Shown piece by piece: positions 54,189 to 63,930 of a stretch of DNA of 64,000 nucleotides (position 1 is its first letter; each line of letters begins with the position of its first letter). The stretch comes from JBAXTE01 sp037130365 (GTDB lineage Bacteria; Bacteroidota; Bacteroidia; Bacteroidales; WCHB1-69). The stretch spans positions 62,001 through 126,000 of the forward strand of contig JBAXTE010000003.1 of the NCBI GenBank assembly GCA_037130365.1, read 5' to 3'. The translations under genes and the position numbers were made by a program. The notes beneath the pieces are model-generated. The model ran no database searches. It had not been told where the DNA came from and was given only the letters and a program-made list of their open reading frames with translations.

Positions 54189-56033
54189 CTATCTGTTGTT
54201 AAACTCTAAAACAAATCTATTTAACACGCAAATCAACCAAATGCGGTTGTAGAGATGGTGCTCGCCCGAAAGGAAACGGGCATATAATTCTTCTACCTTT
54301 TTAGTGTCAATAAAGTCATTTTTTAGGAAGATGTAGCTTTCAATGTATTCTTTAAGTTCCTGTTGCATCCATTTACCCAAAGGGATACTGAATCCCCATT
54401 TTGGTCGATCGAAGAGAGTTTTTGGAACAAAATCGTAAAGCACTTCTTTAAGTAAATATTTAGAAGTATTATTTTTGATTTTAAGCGATTGATCTAGAGA
54501 TAATGCAAATTCAACAATTCGATAATCGAGCAGAGGAACTCTGGTTTCTAATGAATTTTGCATCGTTGCCCGATCTACTTTTACCAATAAATCATCGGGG
54601 AGATAATAGTGCATATCAAAAAGCGATTGCTTTTCGGCAGCGGTTAGCTTCCGGTTTACTTTTTCTGAATATTCTGGAAAATCCAAAGACTGATCCCTTG
54701 TATTCAAAATTGAAGAAATCTCCTCCATTGAAAACATATATTGTTCCTGCGAAAAAATATGTGATGGCAGAAAAACAGAAGATGGATAATTGAGCAATTG
54801 AGCAACCCTTTTGTATTTACTTGAGCCTATTTTTAGAGCTTTTGAAGTCAAATTATGACCAACTTTTAATAATGGATTATCAAGTCGAGTGGCCCAATTA
54901 TAGGCACCATAACCCATAAATAACTCATCTCCACCGTCGCCACTCAGCGTCATCGTTACCTCTTTTTTGGCCATTTGCGACACCATAAATGTGGGTATAG
55001 CAGACGAATCAGCATACGGTTCATCGTACATATTGGCCATTTGAGGAATCAAAGCCAGCGCATCTTTATAGGAGACCGTAAATTCGTGGTGATCTGTTTT
55101 TAAATATTCTGCCACTTTTTTAGCAAATGGCGCTTCATTAAATTTGGCATCTTCAAAACCTATCGAAAAAGTCTTAATTGGGTTTGTAGAAACGTGTTGT
55201 GCCACAGCTGTAACTATACTAGAATCAGTTCCTCCGCTCAAAAAAGTCCCAAAAGGAACATCGCTAATCAAACGATATTTTACGGAACTGATAACAAGTT
55301 CTTTGAGCCGTTTTTTGGCTTCAACCTCATCGGAAATAGTTTCCGTTGGGATTTTATCATTTAATGCCCACCACTGTTGGATTTTGAATTCTTTTCCATC
55401 AAAAACACCAAAACTGGCTTTCGGAAACTTTTTTACCTCATTATAGATACTTCTTGGTGCAGGAATATAGCCTAGATGAAGAAAATCAACCATTGATTGA
55501 GTATCTAATGTCATTTTTGCATAAATCTCTGGCAGCGATACAATTGCTTTTAATTCTGAAGCAAAAATTAAAGTTTCGTTGTGGTGATAATAGTATATTG
55601 GTTTTATTCCCATTCTATCTCTAAAAAGATATATTTTTCTAGTTTCTTTATCGTAAATGGCGATAGCAAACATCCCGTTAAGGTGGTTTACAAAAGAAGT
55701 ACCCCAATATTCAAATGCTTCCAGAATGACTTCGGTGTCGGAATGTGTTTTAAAAGCGAGTGAAGGGTTTTGCTTAATCAAATCTGCAGCAACTTCTTGG
55801 TAATTATAAATTTCACCATTAAAAACCATCGTGTAGCGTTCCGAATGAGATGTCATTGGCTGATTTGCTGCATCAGATAAATCGATAATACTCAACCGTC
55901 GATGGCCCAAACCGCAACTGTCAATTAACTGATAACCACTAGCATCTGGTCCACGGTGATGCATTCGATCTGTAATTATTTTTAGAGAATCAAGAGTGAG
56001 TGTTTTGGAATAAAATCCTGCTATACCGCACAT
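54189..56033 (-). CDS. asnB: Asparagine synthase (glutamine-hydrolysing)
   Basis: This 614-residue two-domain protein has MCGIAGFY (Cys2 nucleophile), HHRGPDASG and a VFNGEIYNY segment in the glutaminase half. In the synthase half are SGGTDSS (PP-loop), FSIGFEDAKFNE, LSGDGGDELFMGYG and a C-terminal ETRVPLLDYRIVEF. The PP-loop is the standard SGG type, unlike SSG in the AsnB-like protein at 5762. It may make asparagine, or be one of the amidotransferases linked to polysaccharide loci, which look alike. It stands alone between convergent queA and divergent porZ. Confidence 0.86.
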   Translation of the reverse strand: MCGIAGFYSKTLTLDSLKIITDRMHHRGPDASGYQLIDSCGLGHRRLSIIDLSDAANQPMTSHSERYTMVFNGEIYNYQEVAADLIKQNPSLAFKTHSDTEVILEAFEYWGTSFVNHLNGMFAIAIYDKETRKIYLFRDRMGIKPIYYYHHNETLIFASELKAIVSLPEIYAKMTLDTQSMVDFLHLGYIPAPRSIYNEVKKFPKASFGVFDGKEFKIQQWWALNDKIPTETISDEVEAKKRLKELVISSVKYRLISDVPFGTFLSGGTDSSIVTAVAQHVSTNPIKTFSIGFEDAKFNEAPFAKKVAEYLKTDHHEFTVSYKDALALIPQMANMYDEPYADSSAIPTFMVSQMAKKEVTMTLSGDGGDELFMGYGAYNWATRLDNPLLKVGHNLTSKALKIGSSKYKRVAQLLNYPSSVFLPSHIFSQEQYMFSMEEISSILNTRDQSLDFPEYSEKVNRKLTAAEKQSLFDMHYYLPDDLLVKVDRATMQNSLETRVPLLDYRIVEFALSLDQSLKIKNNTSKYLLKEVLYDFVPKTLFDRPKWGFSIPLGKWMQQELKEYIESYIFLKNDFIDTKKVEELYARFLSGEHHLYNRIWLICVLNRFVLEFNNR

Positions 56034-56181
56034 AAGATGATGATTTATGTCTTTGATTTAAAAATTAGCTTTTCCTAGTTTTCAGTTATTGTTTACCTCG
56101 AAAAGCTGTGCTAAATTACAAATAATCCGTATGTATTACAATAATTTATAAGATAAGAAGTTATTTTAGCTGATGTTTCAC

Positions 56182-56189
56182 TATTTTTG
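56182..56189 (+). promoter_or_regulatory. Putative -7 promoter element of porZ
   Basis: TATTTTTG fits TAnnTTTG, 42 nt upstream of the ATG at 56232. No TTG is found at the standard -33 position. Confidence 0.4.
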
Positions 56190-56231
56190 CATAATTAATC
56201 AATTGATATGAATTTAAATAAAGATATTCGA

Positions 56232-58550
56232 ATGAAAAGAAAGAGATTACTGCCATTCTTTTTGTTTTTGTTGCTAGCCTCAAATGCCATTGCACAGATG
56301 CCTATTGGCGAATGGAGGGATCATTTTCCGTATAATCATATCATAATGATGACTGAAACACCCGACCGAATATATGCTGCTTCACCAACAAGTTTGTTTT
56401 ACATCAACAAAAGCGATAATTCAGTAGTTCGTCTATCAAAAGTGAATGGATTATCTGATGTGGGTATTTCTGCAATTGCTTACAATACAAAACAAAGCAC
56501 GCTCGTTGTGGCATACACCAATGCCAATATCGACTTTATTCAAAATGATGTTGTGACGAATATTTCAGACATCAAACGGAAATCTATACCGGGCAACAAA
56601 GTAATTAATAATATATACTGCGACAGTAACTTTGCGTATATGGCTTGTGGTTTTGGAGTTGTTGTTCTTGATGTAAAAAGAAATGAGGTAAAAGAAACTT
56701 GGATTGTGGGCGATCAGAGCACAAATGTGAACATTCTAGACCTCGATTTTTTTCAACAAAAGATTTATCTAAGCACACCCACCGGAATTCTTTCAGCAGA
56801 TAAGAACTCTCCAAATTTAGTAAGTTATACTTCTTGGGTGTCAGATACAAACAGCGTAGTTTGGAACAAAAGAGTCTCGGAAGTTGAGCATTTTGGTAAT
56901 TTTTTAATTGCACATGTTCCAACTTTAGATAGCTCTTATACCTATCTTTTCGATGGAACTTCTTGGTTGCCGATTGTATTATTCAACAATTCAAAAAAAT
57001 ATAGCATCATTAGCTCTTATAACAAACTTGTGGTTACTTATGCCGCAGGAAATGTGGTTTCTTTTGACCCAAACTTCAATCAAATTCGAGTTTTAGCCAC
57101 TTATAATCCAGGTTTTATCGATTCTCATTTTGCCAAATATGATCGCACGGGAGATCTATGGATATGCGACAATAATTTTGGAATTATTCAAAACGAAGAT
57201 TGGAATGAATGGATTAGCACTCGGTATTTGCTTAATGGACCAAACACTGCTGATATTTGGCAAGTAGTAGGCAACGACAAAATGATGATTACCATAAAAG
57301 GGGGAATGAAGGACAATTGGAGTAATTTATGGACAGGTGGCGAGTTTAGTTCATTTTCCGACGATAGCTGGACTCAATACGACCGGTGGAATAATATTGA
57401 GATTGATTCTTTATCTGATATTTTATATGCCTGTGTGGATCCGAATGAACCCAACTCTTTTTGGCTAAGTTCGTGGTGGAAAGGGCTTATACATGTTCAA
57501 AACAAGGTGATTACAGAAGTACTAAACGCTCAAAACACACCATCGTTAGAAGCAAACAGTAGCGACACGTATATTGGGGGATTATGTTTTGACAAAAACA
57601 AGAACCTTTGGATTGTGAATTCAAACACGGACAAAGTACTAAAAGTTAAAACACCAAATAATCTGTGGTATCAATTTTCACTCAGTCCCTATGCCAACAA
57701 CTCGCCCGTATCTACACTTACCATTGACTCTTCTGGATATAAATGGATGTTGTTGCCCAAAGATAATGGACTTATTGTTTACGACGATAATGGCACAATT
57801 TCAAACCCTTCTGATGATCGAGTTAAATTATTAAATATCAATCTTAACACTCGAGTTTCTACCAATGTTATCAACTGTTTTGTACAAGATTTGAATGGAG
57901 ATATGTGGGTAGGAACAGATAAGGGAATTAAAGTTTTTTATAGTACAGCAGATCTTTTTTCTACGGCTAATCCATCTCCGCAAACGATATTAATTGAACA
58001 AGATGGATATGTTCAAAATTTACTAGAATTCGAGAATGTAACCAGTATTGCCATAGATGGAGCCAATAGAAAATGGATTGGCACGTCGAAAGCTGGATTG
58101 TTTGTAATTTCTCCCGATGGCACCACCGAACTTGGTCATTTTACAGAATCTAATAGTTCGTTAATCTCAGATGAAATTTCATCCTTGGCATTTAATCAAA
58201 AAAATGGAGAAATCTTTATTGGCACAAAAAAAGGATTAATTTCGTATCGCACAAATGCTACCATGGGTGTTGAAGCCATTGTAGATAAAGAGGTTTATGC
58301 ATTTCCAAATCCTGTTAAGGAAGGATATAATGGCGAAATTGCCATCAAGGGGTTAACCACCAATGCCAATGTAAAAATTACCAATGTAAATGGAGTTCTG
58401 GTTTTTCAAACGATTGCTAATGGTGGACAAGCCATTTGGAATGGTAAAAACTTTAGTGGCGAAAAAGTAGCCACTGGCGTGTATTTAGTTTTTGCATCTA
58501 ACGAAGATGGCTCACAAAAAGTAGCCACGAAAATTCTTTTTATTAAATAA
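56232..58550 (+). CDS. porZ: PorZ-like type IX secretion surface protein (two-component-regulator propeller)
   Basis: This protein of about 772 residues has a signal peptide (MKRKRLLPFFLFLLLASN) and a mature start with MPIGEWRDHFPYN, typical of PorZ. Two beta-propellers follow, with repeats such as NLWIVNSN, DMWVGTDKGIKVF and KWIGTSKAGLFVIS. The protein ends with a T9SS type A sorting domain (YAFPNPVKEGYNGEI...ATKILFIK). PorZ is a component of the attachment complex that handles anionic LPS used to anchor T9SS cargo by the PorU sortase. recO follows directly. The longer frame from 56208 adds eight residues before the signal peptide. Confidence 0.85.
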   Translation: MKRKRLLPFFLFLLLASNAIAQMPIGEWRDHFPYNHIIMMTETPDRIYAASPTSLFYINKSDNSVVRLSKVNGLSDVGISAIAYNTKQSTLVVAYTNANIDFIQNDVVTNISDIKRKSIPGNKVINNIYCDSNFAYMACGFGVVVLDVKRNEVKETWIVGDQSTNVNILDLDFFQQKIYLSTPTGILSADKNSPNLVSYTSWVSDTNSVVWNKRVSEVEHFGNFLIAHVPTLDSSYTYLFDGTSWLPIVLFNNSKKYSIISSYNKLVVTYAAGNVVSFDPNFNQIRVLATYNPGFIDSHFAKYDRTGDLWICDNNFGIIQNEDWNEWISTRYLLNGPNTADIWQVVGNDKMMITIKGGMKDNWSNLWTGGEFSSFSDDSWTQYDRWNNIEIDSLSDILYACVDPNEPNSFWLSSWWKGLIHVQNKVITEVLNAQNTPSLEANSSDTYIGGLCFDKNKNLWIVNSNTDKVLKVKTPNNLWYQFSLSPYANNSPVSTLTIDSSGYKWMLLPKDNGLIVYDDNGTISNPSDDRVKLLNINLNTRVSTNVINCFVQDLNGDMWVGTDKGIKVFYSTADLFSTANPSPQTILIEQDGYVQNLLEFENVTSIAIDGANRKWIGTSKAGLFVISPDGTTELGHFTESNSSLISDEISSLAFNQKNGEIFIGTKKGLISYRTNATMGVEAIVDKEVYAFPNPVKEGYNGEIAIKGLTTNANVKITNVNGVLVFQTIANGGQAIWNGKNFSGEKVATGVYLVFASNEDGSQKVATKILFIK

Positions 58551-58564
58551 ATTACATCGCAATA

Positions 58565-59308
58565 ATGCTTGTTAAAACCGAAGGAATTCTCGTCTATAAG
58601 GTAAAGTATTCCGAAACGAGTATCATTTTTCATTTGCTGACAAAAGAATTGGGTTTGCGCGCATTTATTGCCAAAGGAGTTCGTTCTAAAAAATCTAAAA
58701 CCGCTGCTGCCCTCTTCGATTATTTGAATGTTTTACAAATTGTTGCTTCTCAAGGAGCGCACTCCGATTTATTAACCATTCGGGAGGTGTCACTTTCTAA
58801 AGGAAACTTTTCGTTAAACCTCGACCCGGTTCAAAATGCAATCTATTTGTTTGTAGCAGAATTTATTCATAAAGTTATTTCAAAACCAATGGTTGATGCA
58901 TCCTTGTATCATTTTGTAGAACATTCTATTCAATATTTTTCTCAATCTAATAGAATAATTGCAGATTTTCACCTTTGGTTTATCACCAAATTTACTACTT
59001 TTTTAGGAATAACACCTGTTGATAATTTCACTAAAACAAACTCAATATTTAGCATTCAACATTCTCATTTTGTATCAAGTGCACTTCCTATTGAAGGTGC
59101 TTTTTCTGAATCGTCTTCGCAAATGCTTCATTATTATATGACTGTTTCTGTTGACCAATGTGGAAATAACTTAGAGCCCCTAAGTGCTCGAAATCAATAT
59201 TTAGATGAAATGTTATACTATTATCGGTTTCACCTAGACCATTTTAGCGGATTGCAGTCGCATGAAATATTAAAATCGGTGTTTATACCAAATCTTAATT
59301 CAAAATAG
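58565..59308 (+). CDS. recO: DNA repair protein RecO
   Basis: This 247-residue protein has the N-terminal OB-fold (VKTEGILVYKVKYSETSIIFHLLTKE), GLRAFIAKGVRSKKSK and LFDYLNVLQIV, typical of RecO in Bacteroidota, followed by a helical C-terminal domain. RecO helps load RecA at single-stranded gaps with RecR. It starts 14 nt after the stop of porZ. The zinc cysteines seen in some RecO proteins are not present. Confidence 0.85.
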   Translation: MLVKTEGILVYKVKYSETSIIFHLLTKELGLRAFIAKGVRSKKSKTAAALFDYLNVLQIVASQGAHSDLLTIREVSLSKGNFSLNLDPVQNAIYLFVAEFIHKVISKPMVDASLYHFVEHSIQYFSQSNRIIADFHLWFITKFTTFLGITPVDNFTKTNSIFSIQHSHFVSSALPIEGAFSESSSQMLHYYMTVSVDQCGNNLEPLSARNQYLDEMLYYYRFHLDHFSGLQSHEILKSVFIPNLNSK

Positions 59309-59394
59309 CACACTGGACAATTTGAAATTTAGTATGGTATGCCCTCGTTTTTTTACGGGGCCTGCCCTCGCTGCTAAGCGGGGTTTAATGCTCG

Positions 59395-59451
59395 ATGCTA
59401 ATATGAACTATTGATTATTTTTTGATTTATTGCACTAAATCATATTAGCAT
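59395..59451. repeat. 12-bp perfect inverted repeat
   Basis: ATGCTAATATGA (59395-59406) and TCATATTAGCAT (59440-59451) are exact reverse complements with a 33-nt AT-rich spacer. It may be an end-of-transcript structure after recO or part of a mobile repeat. Confidence 0.6.
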
Positions 59452-59699
59452 ACGGTATTAGATTTGAAACTCAGAGCGAATTTTCCCACCTAAACAACTT
59501 TCTAAATATTTTGTAAAAATCATAAAAAGTAATACGTTATATTAAATATGTGTTAATATATAGACTATTTAAGCGACAAAGTCAAACAAATTCTTCTTTT
59601 TAAAAATTATGAAAATTCTCAACAAAAGAGCTAATTGATGTGTTTTAAAACATTGAGAAGTTGCAAATATATTTATTTATATTTTATTTGTAAATAATT

Positions 59700-59729
59700 T
59701 TGAGATTCGATAAAAATGTATTACGTTTA
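59700..59729 (+). promoter_or_regulatory. Putative promoter of the T9SS cargo gene
   Basis: TTG (59700-59702), 19 nt, then TACGTTTA (59722-59729), one mismatch from TAnnTTTG at the last base. It overlaps the beginning of the longer open frame, which supports the downstream ATG at 59772. Confidence 0.5.
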
Positions 59730-59771
59730 CAGCGACAATTTAAAATTAGTATTAACAAACACCAAAAACAA

Positions 59772-62624
59772 ATGAAAAAACGAAGAAGTGGTATGTGTCC
59801 TTATACTCATACTTACTCACCTCTTAGGCGACTGGTATTAGCAACATTTATAACCATGATAATGTTGCCATTTATGGTGAAAGGACAAAGAAACGCAGTG
59901 GTTAATATCATAGGTAGTAAGACGTTATGTCTTACAGATACAATAGCTTATACTGTTGAACCAATCTACGAGGGAGTGACATATAATTGGACAATTTATC
60001 CAACTAATGTAGGTTCAATAATTATGAATAACAACTCATCTATTATTGTTCAATGGTATCAAAATAATATGAGTTATTATCAACCAACATTTTTAATTGT
60101 AACAACTGAATTTGGAGCGGACACTATTAAGCTCTGGAAATGTTGCAACAAACCTGAAGGAAACGAAATAGTACTAAGCGATGATACTATTACTTCACTT
60201 TTGCCAGACACTGCATATTTTTTTAATGGAACTATTGTTATTAATAACAATATTAATGCTAGCAATTCCGAAATATACATGGGGCAAGAAGCAAAAATTA
60301 TTGTGAATCCCCCATATACATTCAATATTAACGCTACAATGGTAAGAGCAGGATGTGGCTATATGTGGGACGGAATTTATGTATCAAACCCGCTTGCTAG
60401 TGTGGTAACTCAAAATAATTCAACAATCAGAGATGCTTTCAATGCTATTGTTTCCGAAAATGGAGCAATTGTAAACAGTTCCAATACTTTTTTTCAGCTA
60501 AATTTGAAAGGAATTGTTATTAAAAACTTCTCGGGAAGCAACCCATTATCCATTTCTAATTGCAGATTTTATAGCACTGATGATGAAGCTGGCATAATTC
60601 CTTTCAATTTGCATGCACCATACTCCACAAGAAGAAGTATCTCTGGTATCGAAATTACTAATATGTCGAATGTTACTGTTGGAAATACCGCATTAGCAAC
60701 TAAGAACAAATTCAGTTACCTCGACTTTGGTATAAATATTTCGACCTCGAATGTAAATGTGTATAACAACAACTTTATCAATTTACCTGCGACTGGTGCA
60801 AATACTGGATATGGCGTAAAAATTACAGGAACTAGTACTAGTACCTATACCGTAAATATTGGAGGCTATAATTCTGGGAGTACAATTTACACTAACCTTT
60901 TCAATAATTGTGTAATTGGAGTTTTACAACAATTTCAGTCGAATATTAAAGTAATTTGTGATACTTTTACTTCTAATAGCTTGATTGCTACATTTATAGC
61001 TTCAAACTCTACTAGAAATATTGATTTTACAAAAAACAGAATTGAAAGTTCGCCTTATGGCTTGTTGATTAACGATTTTACAAACACCAGATTAGTTGTA
61101 GATAGTAATAGTTTGTATAATGCGGCAACAGGAATTGCTGTAGCAAATGCAACTCAGCAAGAATGTTATGGTGCCACAATACGTAAAAACACCATTACTG
61201 GAACATTTACCAATGGAATTCTATTAACTAATGTTAAAGACCGTAGCGTTATACCAATTGGACCTCCGGGTTACGAGCGTCAAATACCATATATCTATGG
61301 AAATACCATTACTTTAAGCGGATACAATTTAGGTGGAAGCACCATATACAGTGGCATTCGTGTAGAAAACGGCAACAATACTTACATCGAAAAGAACGTG
61401 GTTAGTACCCCTTCTTATGCAGGCACTGATCTTACTCAAGCACTTAGATTAAATGGAATTTATGTGCTTGCATCGCCTAAAACCAACTTGTGTAGCAATA
61501 CCTTAACCAGACTTGGTATGGGTATTCGCATGAGTGGTTTGTGCACTACTTCACCTATTAAAAGCAATACCATGAATTACAATTTTTACGGTGTTCGTTT
61601 AGACGCCGCTACCATTGGCAACCAAGGAATAGTAGCTCCACGATGGGTGAATAGAAACGCTTGGAACTATCCATTTGTTGCTGGCAGATATAGAGTACAA
61701 GGCTCGGTTGCTGTTGCTACTACTTGGACTTATGACAATCAACTTCAAAATTACACGTTACTACCTGGCACACCTGAATATTCAGTTACAGGAGGCTTTA
61801 CCGCTACTTTAATTTCAAATCCTGTTCCTCAAGGATGTGGGTACGACGGTATTATTTGGATTCCATACGTTTTTGGAGGCAATAATGCAATGGTAGGCGG
61901 TACAATTTCAGAAGGAGAAAATGTAATACAAAATTTTAGTCTCGATTCCGAAGAAAATCAATACTATCAGGCAGCAAATTATTTTGCAGCAACTCAAAAC
62001 GATAATATGGCTGTTTCGGCTGATGCTTTTTCTGAAGTTACCGACAATCCAATTCAAACTACCTCCATTATATTGTTTGACAGAGTAAATAAGCTTATTG
62101 CAGAAAATCGTATAGATGAAGCCGCAGAAACCAACAACTCTATTGTGCCAGCAAATTTAATTGAGCGCAACCAACAAACTGCTTATACCATCTATTTACA
62201 AAGCTGGGCAAAAGGACGGTTTGAGCTAACCTCCGATGAACGCACTACACTTTTAGACATTGCAAATCAGCAACATATACAAGGTGGTTATGGTGTGTTT
62301 ACAGCATGGGTTATGCTTTATAGATCACCTCAAGATCAACCAGTAAAACCAAAAAGTATTATTAAATCTTTAGGTTTTCAAAACAACGAAATAACAATCT
62401 ACCCAAATCCTGCTCGCGAACAAGTTACTATAACTGGAGCATTGGATATTGCTTTTGCTGTGATTTATGATATACAAGGTCGTGAATTACTTAAAACAGC
62501 AAACACATCTAGTTCATCCGAATTCATCATCAATACTTCAAAACTATGCAAAGGAGTTTATTTTATTAAGCTAGTTAGAAGTGATTTATCTGATGAAAAG
62601 GCTGAAAAATTGATTATTGAATAA
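59772..62624 (+). CDS. Secreted T9SS cargo protein with beta-helix region
   Basis: This protein is about 950 residues long. An N-terminal hydrophobic signal region (RRLVLATFITMIMLPFMVKG) is followed by a PKD/Ig-like segment containing TYNWTIYPTN. A long repeat region (about residues 140-640) with many N-rich turns, such as NNFINLPAT and SNSLYNAATGIAV, is typical of right-handed beta-helix proteins. The C-terminus is a type A sorting domain (ITIYPNPAREQVTITG ... KLIIE). The ATG at 59772 is chosen because the longer frame begins with a TTG in the promoter. Function is unknown; it is probably an exposed adhesin- or enzyme-like surface protein. Confidence 0.8.
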   Translation: MKKRRSGMCPYTHTYSPLRRLVLATFITMIMLPFMVKGQRNAVVNIIGSKTLCLTDTIAYTVEPIYEGVTYNWTIYPTNVGSIIMNNNSSIIVQWYQNNMSYYQPTFLIVTTEFGADTIKLWKCCNKPEGNEIVLSDDTITSLLPDTAYFFNGTIVINNNINASNSEIYMGQEAKIIVNPPYTFNINATMVRAGCGYMWDGIYVSNPLASVVTQNNSTIRDAFNAIVSENGAIVNSSNTFFQLNLKGIVIKNFSGSNPLSISNCRFYSTDDEAGIIPFNLHAPYSTRRSISGIEITNMSNVTVGNTALATKNKFSYLDFGINISTSNVNVYNNNFINLPATGANTGYGVKITGTSTSTYTVNIGGYNSGSTIYTNLFNNCVIGVLQQFQSNIKVICDTFTSNSLIATFIASNSTRNIDFTKNRIESSPYGLLINDFTNTRLVVDSNSLYNAATGIAVANATQQECYGATIRKNTITGTFTNGILLTNVKDRSVIPIGPPGYERQIPYIYGNTITLSGYNLGGSTIYSGIRVENGNNTYIEKNVVSTPSYAGTDLTQALRLNGIYVLASPKTNLCSNTLTRLGMGIRMSGLCTTSPIKSNTMNYNFYGVRLDAATIGNQGIVAPRWVNRNAWNYPFVAGRYRVQGSVAVATTWTYDNQLQNYTLLPGTPEYSVTGGFTATLISNPVPQGCGYDGIIWIPYVFGGNNAMVGGTISEGENVIQNFSLDSEENQYYQAANYFAATQNDNMAVSADAFSEVTDNPIQTTSIILFDRVNKLIAENRIDEAAETNNSIVPANLIERNQQTAYTIYLQSWAKGRFELTSDERTTLLDIANQQHIQGGYGVFTAWVMLYRSPQDQPVKPKSIIKSLGFQNNEITIYPNPAREQVTITGALDIAFAVIYDIQGRELLKTANTSSSSEFIINTSKLCKGVYFIKLVRSDLSDEKAEKLIIE

Positions 62625-62630
62625 ATTTAA

Positions 62631-62666
62631 TTAAACGAGGAAATCTAATAGGATTTCCTCGTTTAA
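62631..62666. terminator. Perfect 15-bp hairpin terminator
   Basis: TTAAACGAGGAAATC (62631-62645) and GATTTCCTCGTTTAA (62652-62666) are exact reverse complements with a 6-nt loop, just after the stop of the cargo gene and before the next gene at 62683. The stem is strong and could stop transcription in either direction, although it lies 17 nt before the next ATG. Confidence 0.7.
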
Positions 62667-62682
62667 TATATACATACCAACG

Positions 62683-63930
62683 ATGTGGAAAAAGTTATTC
62701 ATTTTTTCAATATTATCCATAAACATTTGTTTTGCCCAAAACTTAGTACTTAATCCAAGTTTGGAGGAATATTCTAATTGCCCAAACATTTATTCCCAAA
62801 TACAATTTGCTGACAATTGGTCGGCAGGATGTATAGCTACTAATACAAGTACTGATTACTACCATTGTTGTATGATAAATGATTCTAACACTTTCTGGTC
62901 TCATTTAATTAATGAAATACATGCCAGAAGTGGCTGTGGTTTTTCTGGTTTTTTTATTTACGTAAATGGTGATATTTTTACAAATTACAGAGAAGCATTA
63001 ACAGGTAAGTCAAGAATTAGTTTACACCAAAACACATGTTATAGAGTATCTTTTTTTATCAAATTTATTGGTTATCATTTTGTTTTTTCATCAAATACAC
63101 TTAATTATGCAACTAATAAAATTAGTGCTTACTTATCTTCTGATTCAATTTTCTACGAAGGTGCAGGCGATACAAGCTTATACCAACTACATCCACAAAT
63201 AAATTACCATGGGGCAGTTTTAAACGATACTATAAATTGGGTAAAAATAGAAGGAAACTTTATTGCTCAAGGAAACGAACGATGGATTCATATTACGAGT
63301 TTTGTGCCTGATGATTCGGTTACGGTATATATGTTACCGAACCTAATAAATCAGATAGATTCTTTGTATATGCCCAGTTACTACCTCATCGACGATGTAG
63401 CAGTTTATCCGTGCGATGCACCAATTTACACGGCGGATGCAGGTTTGGAAACATGTGTAGAGGTTGGAAATAGCATTACTATTGGCACTCCCCGAAGAGA
63501 TGAATATTTATATTGGTGGTATGATATGCAAGGAAACATACTCGATACCACTGCTCAAATTACGGTTAGCCCCACCCAAACCACAAGTTACTTATTGGTA
63601 CAAAAAGACTTTAAATTTGATGAAACCAGAGATTCGGTTACTGTTACTGTAGGAAACTGCCCCTTGCCAGATTATAGTAATTTAGATTTTGAAATTTATC
63701 CCAATCCGTGCAATGGAATTGTAAACGTTCGATTTAATGCCAAAATTCCCGAAGGAACTGTAATGCAACTGTATGATATGATAGGACAAGAGGTTGCAAA
63801 ATTTCCACTTACCGGTGCTACAAAAATAGCCACAGTAAACCTTGGCAATTTAGCAACATCAGTTTATCACGCCACGGTGGTTGTGCCAGATATTTTGAGG
63901 AAAAGTGTGAAATTGGTAGTAATATATTGA
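62683..63930 (+). CDS. Secreted T9SS cargo protein
   Basis: This 415-residue protein has a signal peptide (MWKKLFIFSILSINICFAQN) and a mature start LVLNPSLEEYSNCP, common among Bacteroidota secreted proteins. It has a central beta-rich region with several cysteines, an Ig-like segment (ETCVEVGNSITIGT) and a C-terminal type A sorting domain (FEIYPNPCNGIVNVRF ... VKLVVIY). It should be exported by T9SS and fixed on the surface. It lies just after the hairpin at 62631-62666. The biochemical role is unknown. Confidence 0.8.
   Translation: MWKKLFIFSILSINICFAQNLVLNPSLEEYSNCPNIYSQIQFADNWSAGCIATNTSTDYYHCCMINDSNTFWSHLINEIHARSGCGFSGFFIYVNGDIFTNYREALTGKSRISLHQNTCYRVSFFIKFIGYHFVFSSNTLNYATNKISAYLSSDSIFYEGAGDTSLYQLHPQINYHGAVLNDTINWVKIEGNFIAQGNERWIHITSFVPDDSVTVYMLPNLINQIDSLYMPSYYLIDDVAVYPCDAPIYTADAGLETCVEVGNSITIGTPRRDEYLYWWYDMQGNILDTTAQITVSPTQTTSYLLVQKDFKFDETRDSVTVTVGNCPLPDYSNLDFEIYPNPCNGIVNVRFNAKIPEGTVMQLYDMIGQEVAKFPLTGATKIATVNLGNLATSVYHATVVVPDILRKSVKLVVIY

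Larger units (their letters stand above)
59309..59771. other. Intergenic region upstream of T9SS cargo gene
   Basis: This gap contains a 12-bp inverted repeat at 59395-59451, an adjacent pair of GC-rich stretches (CTCG...CGGGG-type), and a promoter at 59700-59729. No gene or RNA is recognised. Confidence 0.5.
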
